From the NCBI GenBank assembly GCA_009760855.2, contig WPIO01000040.1, positions 1,018,501-1,080,000 on the forward strand: a stretch of DNA of 61,500 nt, read 5' to 3'. Below the pieces are notes generated by a model that worked only from the letters and a program-made list of their open reading frames with translations, did no database searches and had not been told where the DNA came from. Positions 1 to 43,179 of this stretch are shown piece by piece. The translations under genes were made by a program, and so were the position numbers. Each line of letters opens with the position of its first letter. The stretch's first letter is position 1. Source of the DNA: Cristatella mucedo. Lineage: Eukaryota; Bryozoa; Phylactolaemata; Cristatellidae.

Positions 1-1399
1 CGGGGGGGCGTGTCGCAACGCTCACAACGCGGTTGACAGTGAATAGATACACCCGCATATGTACACAGCAGCTGTATAGACGTTGTACCGAATATGTACG
101 GCAACTGACTGCAGAGTCTAGGGACCGACTATGATATCGAGATGTGTGCACCTTTCCCACTCACCGTCGGACGAGGAACGAACAGCTTGGCAGTGGAACG
201 CAGAGTCAGAGGCGAAGCGCTCGCAATAATTAATGCCCAGGTAATGCGCCGGTAAGGGTGCATTACCTGAGCACAGCAGAGCAGCGAGAAATACTGAGCT
301 GAGACTTGCTTTGCCTGCGACTGTAGGATGGATGATATAGCGCATCTGAAATACTGATCAATACTGTACGCGTTGCACGCCGGATGCATAATGACGATAG
401 AGCGACCAACAGCTGTGCAGTTTGGAGCCTCGCGCGCGAAGCGAATCGACCTCTGACCTCGGAGTGCTGGAGCGCTGGAATGCAAAGCGACGCCCGGACC
501 TCGTGCCGCGCGGGCTATGCCACCCGCCCGCGTAGCATGAAAAGCCAGACAATGTGCGGCGTCGCTGCATCCAGATGTGTTGACATTAGCGTAGCGCGGC
601 AGCGACGTAGAGCGACCATACCTTTAAGAGAGCAAGTTCACGTTCGTAGCGTACGGATAGAGGTCTATTTGACGGCGGCGGAGTGTCACACAGGTGCGCA
701 TGCGTCGACAGCGGCCGTCAGGCGGTGCTGATTTTCCGGAAGCCCAGCAGCCACGGCAGCCCTGACAGCGCTGCCGCTTTCGCGAAGTATTGGCCGTTGG
801 CTGTTCGCACGATCGATCGGCTCCTAGCCGCTACAATTCAGGAAGCGCGAATAGTGAACGTCGGTCGCAATCTGGCCGTCGCTTTAGATCTCGCCGCCAT
901 TTTGCTGCGACAGCCTTAGCTGTAGGCTCTAATCGCCAAGAAGCGCGTCACCGTTTTGGCCGCATTCCCAATTAACGGCGAGGGATCGCCCGATCGCCAT
1001 CGGTGAGGCGGTAAAATAATAACTTTTTGAGTTGGAGCGACCCAGAAGCGTGCACGCTAACCAGCCGCTCGTCTGAGAAGCCGCTGCATCGCGGCAGTGG
1101 ATCGTCGTCCAACGATCGGTCACTTCGCCGTCGAGCTTTAAATTTATTAAATTTTAAACTTGGATGATTAAATTGATTTAAAATCAGCAATTTTGATAAT
1201 TTAAGTTGATTAATTTAATCTTATATTAAATATACCGCTTTTATTTAAATTTAATTAATTTACAATTTTATATTGCATTTATAAATTAAAAATTTACCGC
1301 CGAGCTTTCAACTTGGTAAAAAGTAAAGCTGCATCGGAGAAGAGCGGCAAGCTAATTATTTTCCTCTGAGGTCGGACAAGCGGAGGAGCAAGTCGGCCG

Positions 1400-2344
1400 C
1401 TCTCTCATGCTCCTCCGCTCCGCGCGCCGCCGCCTTACTTCGCGCCCAGCGCCGTCAGTGGCGGCGCCCAGCGGCCGCGGTAGCGTGGCCGCCGCTGCCG
1501 CTCCAGATAAGCCGGATGCGGAGGGAGGCGTGGTACCGCACCGCCTTCCGTCCCATCTCAACTGCTTGCCATCCAGCAGGCGCCGCTACGCGATAGAGAG
1601 GTCGCCAGCTGCTGGCACCCCTCCCTCTCCCCGGGATTGAAAGCGCCTATTTGGTCGTGCGCCATCAGCGAACGCTACACGAGCAGCGAGCGACGATCCT
1701 AGCGCCCAAGCGCCGCCGCCGCCGTCGCTGCCGCCGCCGCAGCGACGAACGGAGGCCACGCCGCCTAGCCAGTTACCATAGTCGCAGGCATCCCGGAAAC
1801 GCGCCATTTTTGAAAACCGCCGGATCCGCTACGGTGCATCGCGGCCTCCGGCAGCACCGGGGAGACGGACCCCGCGAGTCGCAGCCGGCAAGCCGCGCGC
1901 CCGCACCGGGCTCGTTTAATAGCAGCGACTGGCGTTCTTCGGGTACGCGCGCTGCGGTGTGCTGCTGCGTGGCCGCGTGCGGCGGAGTGCGCGGGCCCGG
2001 GCCTCTCGCCGCTCAAGTCTTCCAGGCGGCGGGCGCCGGCCGGCGCGAGTCGCTGCTGGAGACTAAATAGCCCATCGTCAAGCGAGCATTTCGCTTGAAT
2101 TCGGTTCGTCTGTCAGCGTGCGCTGCGCGGCCGTGAGACGTTAGCGGCCGCGGCCACGCACCATCTTCCATCCTGGTGCCGAGCTGGTGCTGCGGTGCTG
2201 CGGCTCTAACGGGCCGCGCTCTCGATTCCGCAGCCAAACCAGACGCGACGAAACGCTGGTCTGCGCCGTAGTGTTCAGGAGCCACCCACTGCCGCGGCGG
2301 CGGCAGCAGCAGCAGCAGCAGCAGCTGGAGGCACGGCGCCAGCC
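1400..2344 (+). promoter_or_regulatory. CpG-rich promoter and 5' leader region of CEP135
   Basis: This stretch is GC- and CpG-rich, in contrast to the AT-rich block at about 1130-1300 just upstream. It ends in a CAG repeat (about 2303-2322) immediately before the CEP135 ATG. It holds no ORF that resembles a known protein, so a CpG-type promoter plus 5' untranslated region is the simplest reading. I see no clear TATA box and cannot place the transcription start. A first non-coding exon with an intron is possible. Confidence 0.4.
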
Positions 2345-26260
<23,916 letters not shown>

Positions 26261-26738
26261 CCGGAAGCAGGGACCGGACGCACTGACCGGAAGCAGGAAG
26301 AACCGGCCAGGCTAGCGCTCCGAGTGAGCGCCCTACTGCCCTTTGTTCGCTGCCTCGCCGAACGAAGGACGTCCGCAGCCGTATCCAGCACTTCGAGAAG
26401 CCGATGAAGCCGGGGACCACAGGCGACTCCGGACGACCGGATATGAGCGAAACGACCGCTTGCCGAGCAGCACCGCCGCAATGCGGCAGACAGCGTCGGT
26501 GGCGGCAGCCGGTACAAGCCAAGCGGCCTGGTCAGCTTTGCTGCTGCCGCCGCCGCCTCAATCAGGCTGCTGTGGCTCTTGCCAAAACCTTGTCTTCCGT
26601 CGGCTTAGCAGCGTAGTTGACCAGCTCTAGCTGTGCGTGTGCCATCCCAGTTTTTCATGTTGTCCACGAAGTGGGCGTAGCGTAGCGTAGGCGCTGCTGC
26701 TGCTTCTTCCTTGTTCCTTTTTCTTCTTCCCGTCCGCG

Positions 26739-26744
26739 TTTATT
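26739..26744 (-). terminator. Candidate MITD1 polyadenylation signal
   Basis: AATAAA on the minus strand, about 350 bases downstream of the MITD1 stop. If used, the MITD1 3' end lies inside the CEP135 3' untranslated region. Confidence 0.35.
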
Positions 26745-27066
26745 CCTCGTGTGATGCCCGAGCGACGGGCGACGACGAACCCTGGGACCGGAAGCGACTT
26801 CGGACCGGATATATCGAGGATCCGCTCGAGGTGCCAGCATGCTGCATGGCAGCGGCGGAGCACGTGGTGATCTCGTTCTGCTACTGTGTGCCGCTTCCGG
26901 GCCTTGCTTCCCGCCGAGCCTGCTCTGCCTTCGACCTTGCCCTCTATGAGCTTCCGGCTGCAGCTCAAACAGATGGCTGGCCAGTGTCGGTAGGGCTTCC
27001 TCCGTGCTCCCAAGTTTGGGGGTTTGTGTAGTCACCGCTGTTTGTGCAGCAGCAGCTCGGTCTTGT

Positions 27067-27072
27067 AATAAA
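27067..27072 (+). terminator. Probable CEP135 polyadenylation signal
   Basis: AATAAA followed by a GT- and T-rich stretch, about 810 bases after the predicted CEP135 stop. It lies 21 bases beyond the MITD1 stop codon, which is on the opposite strand. Confidence 0.5.
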
Positions 27073-27092
27073 GAGTGTTTTCTTTTCCATCG

Positions 27093-35140
<8,048 letters not shown>

Positions 35141-35148
35141 GTAGGCAG

Positions 35149-35230
35149 GACACGTGGGCAGGTCACGTGGGTATGGCACGTGGGCAGGGCACGTGGGCAG
35201 GGCACGTGGGCAGGATACGTGGGCAGGACG
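35149..35230 (+). repeat. 14-bp minisatellite carrying E-boxes
   Basis: About six units of GGCAGGRCACGTGG. Five of the units carry the palindromic E-box CACGTG, and the last has ATACGTGG. It lies 1.5 kb upstream of the MITD1 ATG. Confidence 0.9.
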
Positions 35231-35639
35231 CCGCCCTCTTTTCGCCTCTGCATCGCCGTCAGCTGCGACCAGCGGCGGTCAGTCGGACGAGATCGCTTCC
35301 CTCAATTTCCGTGCAGGCATTCCGAACGAACCGGATGCGACAGGTCTCGCGGCGGGCGAGCGCTGCCGGGCTCCAGGTCTCGCGAGATCGCGACTCTCCT
35401 CGCGTCCGCCTCGTGAGCGCGTCCTCGGTGGAGGCCTGCCGCGCGGACCGTGACCCGATACACGTACCGAAAGACGAATGCGTGCAGACAAAATCACGCC
35501 GATAAATTCGCGCCGTCATATTTTCGCCGACATAACTGCGCCAAGAAATTCGCGATCGACCAAAACTCGATTTTTAGCGCAACACAGTACTACCATTCAA
35601 ATTAGCTAGCATCTAACGCCGCAAATTGAACTGTCACAT

Positions 35640-35765
35640 CAAGTCTCACTGAAATTATATTATATTAATATATTAATAATTTATATTAATATATTAATAA
35701 TTTATATTAATATATTAATAATTTATATTAATATATAAATTATATTATATTATATTATATAAGCC
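35640..35765 (+). repeat. 21-bp AT-rich tandem repeat
   Basis: Three to four units of TTAATATATTAATAATTTATA followed by (ATTAT)n. It lies within the Mutator-like region. Confidence 0.85.
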
Positions 35766-35879
35766 CCGATAAATTCGCCATCAAACAAATGGATGAAAAG
35801 CGCAATTTAAATATATCATAATAAACTTAAGCAGCAAGTAAATCTGGGCATTGAAATGCCATATCAAGTCTCTGTAAAA

Positions 35880-36490
35880 TCCTTTTTAATTTAAACGTCA
35901 ATATTATGAGACGCTGCGTGCAAGTTGTCCTTAAGATAGCGCCCACTATGTGCAGGAAGACACACGCGCAGCAAGACGCGCCTGGATAGGCGAACGTATT
36001 TAGGCTTGCTGGCTGCCTGACCGCCGATTCCGCCACGTACGTGACTTATGGTTTGTTCTGTTAAGCCTCGTTCACGGCGGAAATGAATGACCAATGTGCA
36101 AGCGGTAGGACGATGACACGCTGCGACAGACAATTGGAACGCATTATTATGCCAACCTTCGACTGAATTATTCTTTCGAGGCAGTCCGTCAGCGACTCGT
36201 CCTCGCAAGTTCCACGCAGTGGTAGGAAGCAGCAGAGTAGAGCGCAAATGTCGTCGCAAACGACCGACGCTAATTGCCTTGCGAGTAATTTAAGCATTCG
36301 TGACATTCTTGAGCATATTCTCGTTCAGTTCTTTAAAAGAAACACCGACATCTGCCGGTGGAACGAAGCTCGGTGCAAAAAACATCTTTGAATTCAATTT
36401 AACGTACTCGTCGTCGTGGTTTCCGTTAGGAAACCTTCTCAGGACATTCGACGCCACGATGACTGGCCAAGATGAAAAAGATAACCAAGT
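35880..36490 (-). mobile_element. Mutator-like (MULE) transposase remnant
   Basis: Minus-strand fragments in several frames read MFFAPSFVPPADVGVSFKEL, then WNLRGRVADGLPRKNNSVEG followed by WHNNAFQL, then a Lys/Arg-rich part and YLKDNLHAASHNIDV. This order matches the C-terminal region of MULE transposases in animals (the RTNNxxEGWH block). Frameshifts make it a pseudogene. AT-rich flanks at 35490-35560 and 36620-36780 carry repeated GATAAATTCGC and TCGGCGCGC motifs that may be the element's termini. Confidence 0.65.
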
Positions 36491-37002
36491 ATGGTAACGC
36501 GATATATTTTACAAAAACTAAAAGAATTGCCGATTTTTAATAATTAGTTTGATACACTAAACTTTAATAATTACTTACGATTTTAACTGCATTTAATTTG
36601 GCATATCTTAATTTTTTTTTATTTTAGCGATATTATCGGCGCGCATTAGTCGGCCCGATTTATTGATAATAAATTAGCGTTTTAATCGGCGCGCTATGGT
36701 CCATCGCGATTTTGTTGGATTGCATTTGTTTTTCGCGATCTTGTCGGCGAACCGCCGCGGACACGATGGACTGTCACCGATGTTGCGGTTTCATTCGATC
36801 GCGCTCCGCACGGTGAACGTAGCCAAGCTAAGAGGCGACCGGCGTCTATTGTCAATCTACCGCCGATTTAGACGCTGCTGCTGCTAGTCTACGTGCTCTC
36901 GGCACTCAACGGCCGCACCGATTAGCCAAAAGGGATACGCGATCCACGTAGCGCAGAGCGGCATTCTCCGATACTTACGCTATATTTCTCAACCCTTCTT
37001 CT

Positions 37003-37330
<328 letters not shown>

Positions 37331-37573
37331 TAACGGCCCTGTGTTTGCTGATTAGGAAATCGCTACTCACCGGCTAGATAAACGGCGCCAACTAGCACGT
37401 CGCCGTTCTGACTGAGCCGAGAGCGCCTAATCGATAGTCGCAGACGCGTGCGCACGCGCGCGAGGTCGCATGCGCGGCGCGGCGCGAGCTCGCACACAAA
37501 GTCCCGCACGCGAAAAGAAACCGGCTTCGGTGGCGACGCGGACGGGCGCCGAGCGGTGCTCGATCGACGGACG

Positions 37574-39964
37574 ATGCTGGCCGCGGCGGCGGCGGCGACG
37601 GACAAGCAGCCGGCCGGCGTTTCGGCTGGCGACAAGGCGCAGGTGGACCGCGAGGCGAGCGCGCTGTTCCGGCTCGTCGACCTGCACGGCGGCGGCGAGC
37701 TGATGGATCTGGCTCGCTGCGCCAAGCTGACGGGCCACTACGGCGCCCTCGACCGCGCCATCCGTGAGCGCGTCGGGCCCTACCTGTACAACGGCGGCCG
37801 CCGCTGCCGGCTGGTGCCCTTCGACGAGCTGGTGCGCGTGCGCCGCTGCTACCGACTCGGCGACGTGCCGCTGCCGCCCGGCGGGGCGGCCGACGGATCG
37901 GCGGTGACGCCGGCGGCGGCTGCGTCCCTTCGTCGCCGCCCGATCCCGTTGGCGTGGGAGGAGGACGCGACCTCTGCGAACAGGTCACAGGTGCGAACAG
38001 GTGGCGGTGGCGTCGACTGCGAGCCCGACGCGCCGATCGAGGCGCCGGTGGCAGCAGGCGCCGTGCCCGCGTGCTGGGACCTCTACCGGCGAGGGCCCGT
38101 CGGCGAGACGATCCTGCACCTGTGCCTGCTGCAGGCGTCGCCGGTGCACATCGACCTCGCCTGGCGGCTGCTGTTCGCCTATCCGGACCTCAAGCACGAC
38201 ATCTACCTGAGCGACCAGTACTACGGCGAGACGGCTCTGCACATGGCCGTCGTCAACGAGGACGCGGCCATGGTCCGCTTCCTGCTCCGAAACCACTCCG
38301 GCGGCTGCGACTCGGGCGTCGAGTGCGCCGGCGCGCGCCTGCACGAGCGTCGCTGCTGCGGCGAGTTCTTCTGCGCCGCCGACCAGAAGGGGTCGCGACG
38401 CGACGTCGCCGACGGCGACTGGGTGGCCGTGGGCGAGCGAACCGACTACGGCGGGCGCGCCTACTACGGCGAGTACGCACTCTCGTTCGCCGCCTGCTTG
38501 GGCACCGAGGAGTGCGCGCGCGTGCTGGCCGCGTGCGGCGCCGACCTGGACGCGCAGGACCACAACGGCAACACGGCGCTGCACATGGCGGTCGTGCGCG
38601 ACCGCGCGCACATGTACGACCTGCTGCGCTCGCTCGGCGCTCGGCCGCGCGTCAGGAACCGCCAGGGCCTCACGCCGCTGGCGCTCGCCGCTCGCCTGGC
38701 GCGCCGGCGCGCGTACGAGCGCGTCGTGGCGCGCGAGCGGCGGACGCTGTGGCGGTACGGCGGCGTCGCGTGCGCCGCCTACGCGCTCGACGACCTCGAC
38801 TCGATCGACGACGACGGCCGCGCGAGCCGCGGCTCGGTGCTCGACGCCGTCGCGCACGGCGCCGATCCGGCACACCTCGACATGGTCGCCGGTCACGTGC
38901 TGTGCCTGCTTCGCGAGAAGTGGCGCGCGTACGCGTGCCGCCGCTTCCACCGCAGCCTCGCCCTGTTCTGCGCCTACTTCGCCGTCTTCTCCGTCGCCAC
39001 GTACCTGCGCTCGTCGGCGATCGGTGCGACGGCGGCGATCGGTGCGGCGGCGGACGCGGCGGCGGCGCCGACGAGCGTCGGAGACGCTGCCTGCCGCGGC
39101 GGCGCGTTTGCCGACGCCGAGCAGGCGACGCGCACTGCGGCCGAGCTGGCGACGCTCGCCGGCGCCGGCGCCTACCTGGCGGCGGCGGCGCGCGAGCTGC
39201 GGCGCGAGGGCTGGCGCTCGTACGGCGCGTCGCTGCGCCGCGCGCCCGAAGTGCTCCTCTTCCGCTGCTCGTGCCTCCTCGTGCTCGCGCTCGCGCCGCT
39301 GCGCGTCGTCTGCTGCTCGGGCGGCGGCGCTGGCGACGACGCGCTGGCGACGCTCGCCGCGCTGTGCACGGCGCCGCACTTTCTCTTCTTCTGCCGAGCC
39401 CATCGCGCCGTCGGGCCGTTCGTGCTCATGATATTCCGCATGACGGTCGGCGACGTGCTGCGCTTCGGCGTCGTCTACGCCGTGCTGGTCGTCGGCTTCT
39501 CGCAGTCCATGTTCGTCGCGTTCGCCGGCTACGCGAGCGCGACCAACGACACGACGACGACTCCGCCGTTCGCGCGGCAGCCGCTCGACGCCGCCGTGGG
39601 CATGCTGTACGCGGCCACCGGGCAGCTGGAGCACGTCCACGAGACGCTCGGCCGGACGCGCCACGCGCTCGTCGGGCGCGCGGCGCTCGCGCTGTACGCG
39701 CTGCTAGTCGTCGTGCTGCTCGTCAACATGCTCGTCGCCGCGATGGGCAGCACGTTCAAGCGGGTCCGCGACGCGCGAGGCAAGGAGTGGCTGCGCCAGT
39801 GGGCCGGCCTCGTTCTGGCCGTCGAGCGCGGCGTGCCGACAGAGGAGAGGCGGCGCGCGCGCCGCGCCTACTCGATGCCGTTCGGCGGCGGCGGCGACGG
39901 TGACGAGCAGCAGCAGCAGCAGGCTTTCGTGGTGCGCGAGAGCGAAGCGCGTCAGACCGGATGA
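37574..39964 (+). CDS. TRPV-type cation channel (OSM-9/Nanchung/Inactive-like), intronless
   Basis: A 796-residue plasma-membrane or ciliary cation channel of the invertebrate TRPV group. The start is the first ATG in the open frame (upstream codons are open but lack ATG). Ankyrin repeats lie at about 177-207, 217-240, 298-328, 330-355 and 363-385. The insert CCGEFFCAADQK followed by YYGEYALSFAACLGTEEC is diagnostic of the OSM-9/Nan/Iav subgroup. The linker has GGVACAAYALDDLDSID. Six membrane segments fall near 457-478 (S1), 522-540, 558-578, 591-612, 629-652 (S5) and 699-724 (S6), with the pore loop at about 671-690. A TRP-domain helix follows S6. The pore loop reads AATGQLEHV and lacks the GMGD-type filter of vertebrate TRPV1-4. 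Invertebrate members mediate mechano- and chemosensation in ciliated neurons. That role is inferred here. Confidence 0.9.
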   Translation: MLAAAAAATDKQPAGVSAGDKAQVDREASALFRLVDLHGGGELMDLARCAKLTGHYGALDRAIRERVGPYLYNGGRRCRLVPFDELVRVRRCYRLGDVPLPPGGAADGSAVTPAAAASLRRRPIPLAWEEDATSANRSQVRTGGGGVDCEPDAPIEAPVAAGAVPACWDLYRRGPVGETILHLCLLQASPVHIDLAWRLLFAYPDLKHDIYLSDQYYGETALHMAVVNEDAAMVRFLLRNHSGGCDSGVECAGARLHERRCCGEFFCAADQKGSRRDVADGDWVAVGERTDYGGRAYYGEYALSFAACLGTEECARVLAACGADLDAQDHNGNTALHMAVVRDRAHMYDLLRSLGARPRVRNRQGLTPLALAARLARRRAYERVVARERRTLWRYGGVACAAYALDDLDSIDDDGRASRGSVLDAVAHGADPAHLDMVAGHVLCLLREKWRAYACRRFHRSLALFCAYFAVFSVATYLRSSAIGATAAIGAAADAAAAPTSVGDAACRGGAFADAEQATRTAAELATLAGAGAYLAAAARELRREGWRSYGASLRRAPEVLLFRCSCLLVLALAPLRVVCCSGGGAGDDALATLAALCTAPHFLFFCRAHRAVGPFVLMIFRMTVGDVLRFGVVYAVLVVGFSQSMFVAFAGYASATNDTTTTPPFARQPLDAAVGMLYAATGQLEHVHETLGRTRHALVGRAALALYALLVVVLLVNMLVAAMGSTFKRVRDARGKEWLRQWAGLVLAVERGVPTEERRRARRAYSMPFGGGGDGDEQQQQQAFVVRESEARQTG

Positions 39965-40027
39965 ACGTGCAGTGGGCGCTTAGCGCGGCAGCCGTGGACA
40001 GTCCAGCGTGCAGTTTAACGTTGAGCG

Positions 40028-40260
40028 AAACCGGCGGACTCGCTGTGTCAATGGCGGGCTTGACGGCGGGGGAACTGGTAGGAGCGACTGCGAGTAGTTC
40101 ACCGTCGTTCGCGCTGCGTCCATTGAGCGCGCATCAGAAAGGGTACCGCGGGTACACGCCGTCTCTGTCTGCCGCTCACCACTTGTACATAAGCCCAATT
40201 GCTTACAAAACCGGCGAACTCGCTGTGTCAATGGCCGGCTTGACGGCGGAGAACTTTTAG
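40028..40260 (+). repeat. Pair of 53-bp direct repeats downstream of TRPV
   Basis: 40028-40080 and 40208-40260 share about 85-90 per cent identity (common core CTCGCTGTGTCAATGG) with a 180-base offset. Both contain a short Met-Ala-Gly-Leu-Thr reading frame, but no gene is evident. Confidence 0.75.
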
Positions 40261-40511
40261 AAACGAAAGCACCCCTGCGGTCTGAAACGACATATTGTAG
40301 CGGCTACCGGGCGCCGAGAAAACGTCGGTAGGAAGCGAATCTTTTTTGAGTGGTACCGCGTAGGTCGATTGGCTCATCTCGTGAAGTTCCCAGGCCGGCG
40401 CTATCGCACTAGCACGCGAACTTACTTAAAGGTGCCGGAAATGCTTGCATTTAGGCGGAATTGTGTAAAAATTTGCATTAACAGTCTGCAAACACCGGCA
40501 ATTCATATTGC

Positions 40512-40517
40512 AATAAA
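40512..40517 (+). terminator. Candidate polyadenylation signal of the TRPV gene
   Basis: AATAAA about 550 bases after the TRPV stop, the first on the plus strand downstream. Position is the only support. Confidence 0.3.
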
Positions 40518-40807
40518 ATACCGCACTCCGTACGGTAGCGCCAGGACTCGTGCGCATTCTCTTGAGCAAAGTCCATTACTGCGTAGCAACGTGTATTGGT
40601 TTGTATTAATGTCTTTTAAAATGCAGTAATATGTGAGCTCACTCTGATCTTTCCGGCCGCGCGCGCGCATGCGCGTCTGTAGTGAGCGGCGCGCGTCGTA
40701 AATAGGATATCTGAAAAGCAGCCATTTCAAAAAACAGCCGTTCTTAGCCTTTTCTATTCCTTTACTAGTTTTAAAGTCAATTGCTTATTTTTGCGACGAA
40801 CGCCATT

Positions 40808-42975
40808 TTATGAAATATCTTTCGTGATAAGTTCTAAATCAATCGATTCAAACTTCTTGCAATAATATTTCAAGAATATATGTGCGTTAAGACACTTGTC
40901 TGAAAGACGCGATCTTAATTTTGTACAGAAATTCGTACGGACATACAAAAACTCTTTTAACGTCCGCTGATGTCGGTTGAATGGGCAGAATTTTGTCGCA
41001 CAATTTCTGGAGATTTTCAGTCGGCTGGCCAGAGTTCCTAAAGAGCGCGAATTCAGACTTGAGCCATTTAAGACTCTCTTGCCCTCCGACTGCAATTGAT
41101 GATTCCTCTTTTGGAAGCAACAATCTCAATTCATCTCGTAGAAACAAGTTTACACTTTCAGCATCATTTGTCGACTGTTCGACGACAACTGCTACATTAT
41201 TGATTCCAAATAGACGAGACACTAAATTTCCTACGAAATTTAGCATAGTTTTTGACGGAGCGACAGGGGAATCTTTGAGACTGCGCAAGAGATTCGTGAC
41301 GTCCCTTGTTCAATCACTCTTCAACGCAGCACTTCTTCACGTTTTCTATTACTACGAATGTCATTATTCATGCTAAAGTGCTTTTTGAACTTGAATTCAA
41401 AAATTGTGCTAGAACTCATTAACGTCACGCCTTCTCGACTTAGATTTTCAGTAGCAAGTTTCACAGGTTCTATTACCTCCAGAAGAGCTTTGAGAGCGTC
41501 AAAATCTAGTGTCGCAATCATTTCCAGAGCCTTGAACTTGGTTAGTGTCTCGAGGATGGCGACTTCTATAATTATCATCGGCTCTAAAAGTGTTGGAATG
41601 GAGTTCAACACGTATTTACATCAAGATGCAGTTTAATCTCGCGTCCGAACTCAGCTTCTACTTTGTATTAAAAAAAATTATTTATTTTTAACTGTTAATT
41701 TTTTTAATTTGAAAGGCTTGCGTGATTTCGTGAGCAGATCATGCATGATAATCAACGTCTCCTTCCAATGTATAATCGCTGATCACTTCCAAGTCCGTAC
41801 CTGCTTCAAAACTGTCCATTTCATCAAAACCGTCACTATCAAGGTTTAAATCGTCCATCTGAGTACTCTCATGTAAAATGTGTCACGTACTCCAAAGTGC
41901 AGACCATTGTTTAAGCAGAACCGTCCGATGACATTGATGCGGCTAATGCATTTCTTATTTACTGCAGTGCCGTCCTGAGTAGAACCCACCAAATCCTCTC
42001 CATTGTTATTCCAAAAAATGCTCAAGTGCTATTTTAATGATTCGACCATATCGAGAACAGTGCACGAACCAAATATGCTAACAAGACCGGTCTTGATTGT
42101 CGTTTTATAGTCGCTATCATGAATTTTGACTCCGAAGAATTGACGCCCTCTCACGGTTGCAGCATACATTCACAGCCATGCTAAACCTTACTCCGGTCGA
42201 GTTTTCCCTTTATGTCGGCAATCGTTTTGTTTCTTTTTTCTCCTTAATCGTCAAGGCGCCAGCTTCGTCACATTGCTTTCGTTTACTGGAAGCTTGAATC
42301 CGTCCCACGAGATTGATTGCCGTATATACTTGCTTGTAATGTAATGTATATCCGTCTGTAACTCCACAAAGCCACAAAGACTGTATGGGCGTTACGCAGG
42401 AGAGTTTCTTATAGCGCACTCACAGCCTAAGCGGCTTTCGGTACGCATTCGGTGGCCAACAGACTTCATCACTCGCTGCAAAGAGAAAGTGGTAAGCATA
42501 GCAGAGTCAGGAGAGCAGCTGAGGTAGTGAGTAGCATGCAAGCAGCAGCTCAGGACCGCTGGAAAGGATGAGCCATAGTCGGCAGCAGGAGAGCAGTTGT
42601 CGTTAAGTAAGAATCGTGAAAGCGAATTCCACAGTCTAGGACCTGCAGAGCTAAAGTCCCCAACGGTCTTCAAGCGAATGAATGGATCAGCTAATCGTTT
42701 CTAGCGATAGCTGTAATTGACATTCCATCAGTAGCCAGATCGGTAATAATCTCCCTCGGACTCTTTCGCCAGATCGTTGTTGTTCTCTTTTATGCTTCAC
42801 GGGCTCTTCCTTCAATGTATACCCTCCAGCAAGTTTATCAAAATCCATTCCGTGTAGTTTCAGATGATTCTTCAACGTTGTCGTGGATTTTCCAGAATAT
42901 TTGATGATTTAGTTGCATCGTCCGCATTGACCTTTTAGCTCTTCTGTAATTGGATTCTTTCGCTTTTCGGTGTAA
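40808..42975 (-). mobile_element. Degraded hAT transposon with BED zinc finger
   Basis: Read on the minus strand: a BED-type finger (VWDYTEKRKNPITEELKGQC, a stop, then STTTLKNHLKLHG) at about 42975-42850; an internal piece at 41611-41321; NVAVVVEQSTNDAESVNLFL; and the hAT C-terminal dimerisation block (LPIQPTSADVKRVF, RSRLSDKCLNAHIFLKYYCK). Stops and frameshifts make it a pseudogene. A LINE fragment (42336-42682) is inserted between the BED finger and the rest. Confidence 0.75.
42336..42682 (-). mobile_element. LINE 3' fragment, family 2, nested in the hAT remnant
   Basis: Minus-strand SAGPRLWNSLSRFLLNDNC, SPAADYGSSFPAVLSC and TESRLGCECAIRNSPA match the family 2 copy at 20.9-21.2 kb closely, including the downstream GTTACAGACGGA-type segment. 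Confidence 0.85.
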
Positions 42976-43179
42976 TCCCAAACTGAAGATACGCTGAAAA
43001 TAACGTCAGCATTTGTTAATGCCACAAGATCAATTCAAATAATATCTCACTTAAATTTTTCAAAATTGCACTTTAATTTTAGTCTTTGGCCAATAGGATA
43101 GAATCGCCATAACAAATCACTAACGCACTCAAATTAAATTTCAAAAATTTATTTTACGATACATGTTTCGTATTCATGA

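Noticed and set aside
893-903. YY1-like motif (GCCGCCATTTT)
   Set aside because: A good match, but 1.45 kb from the CEP135 ATG with no other promoter evidence around it. Not called.
37985-39664. 559-codon minus-strand ORF and 649-codon plus-strand second-frame ORF
   Set aside because: Shadows of the GC-rich TRPV gene. Only the TRPV frame shows domain homology.
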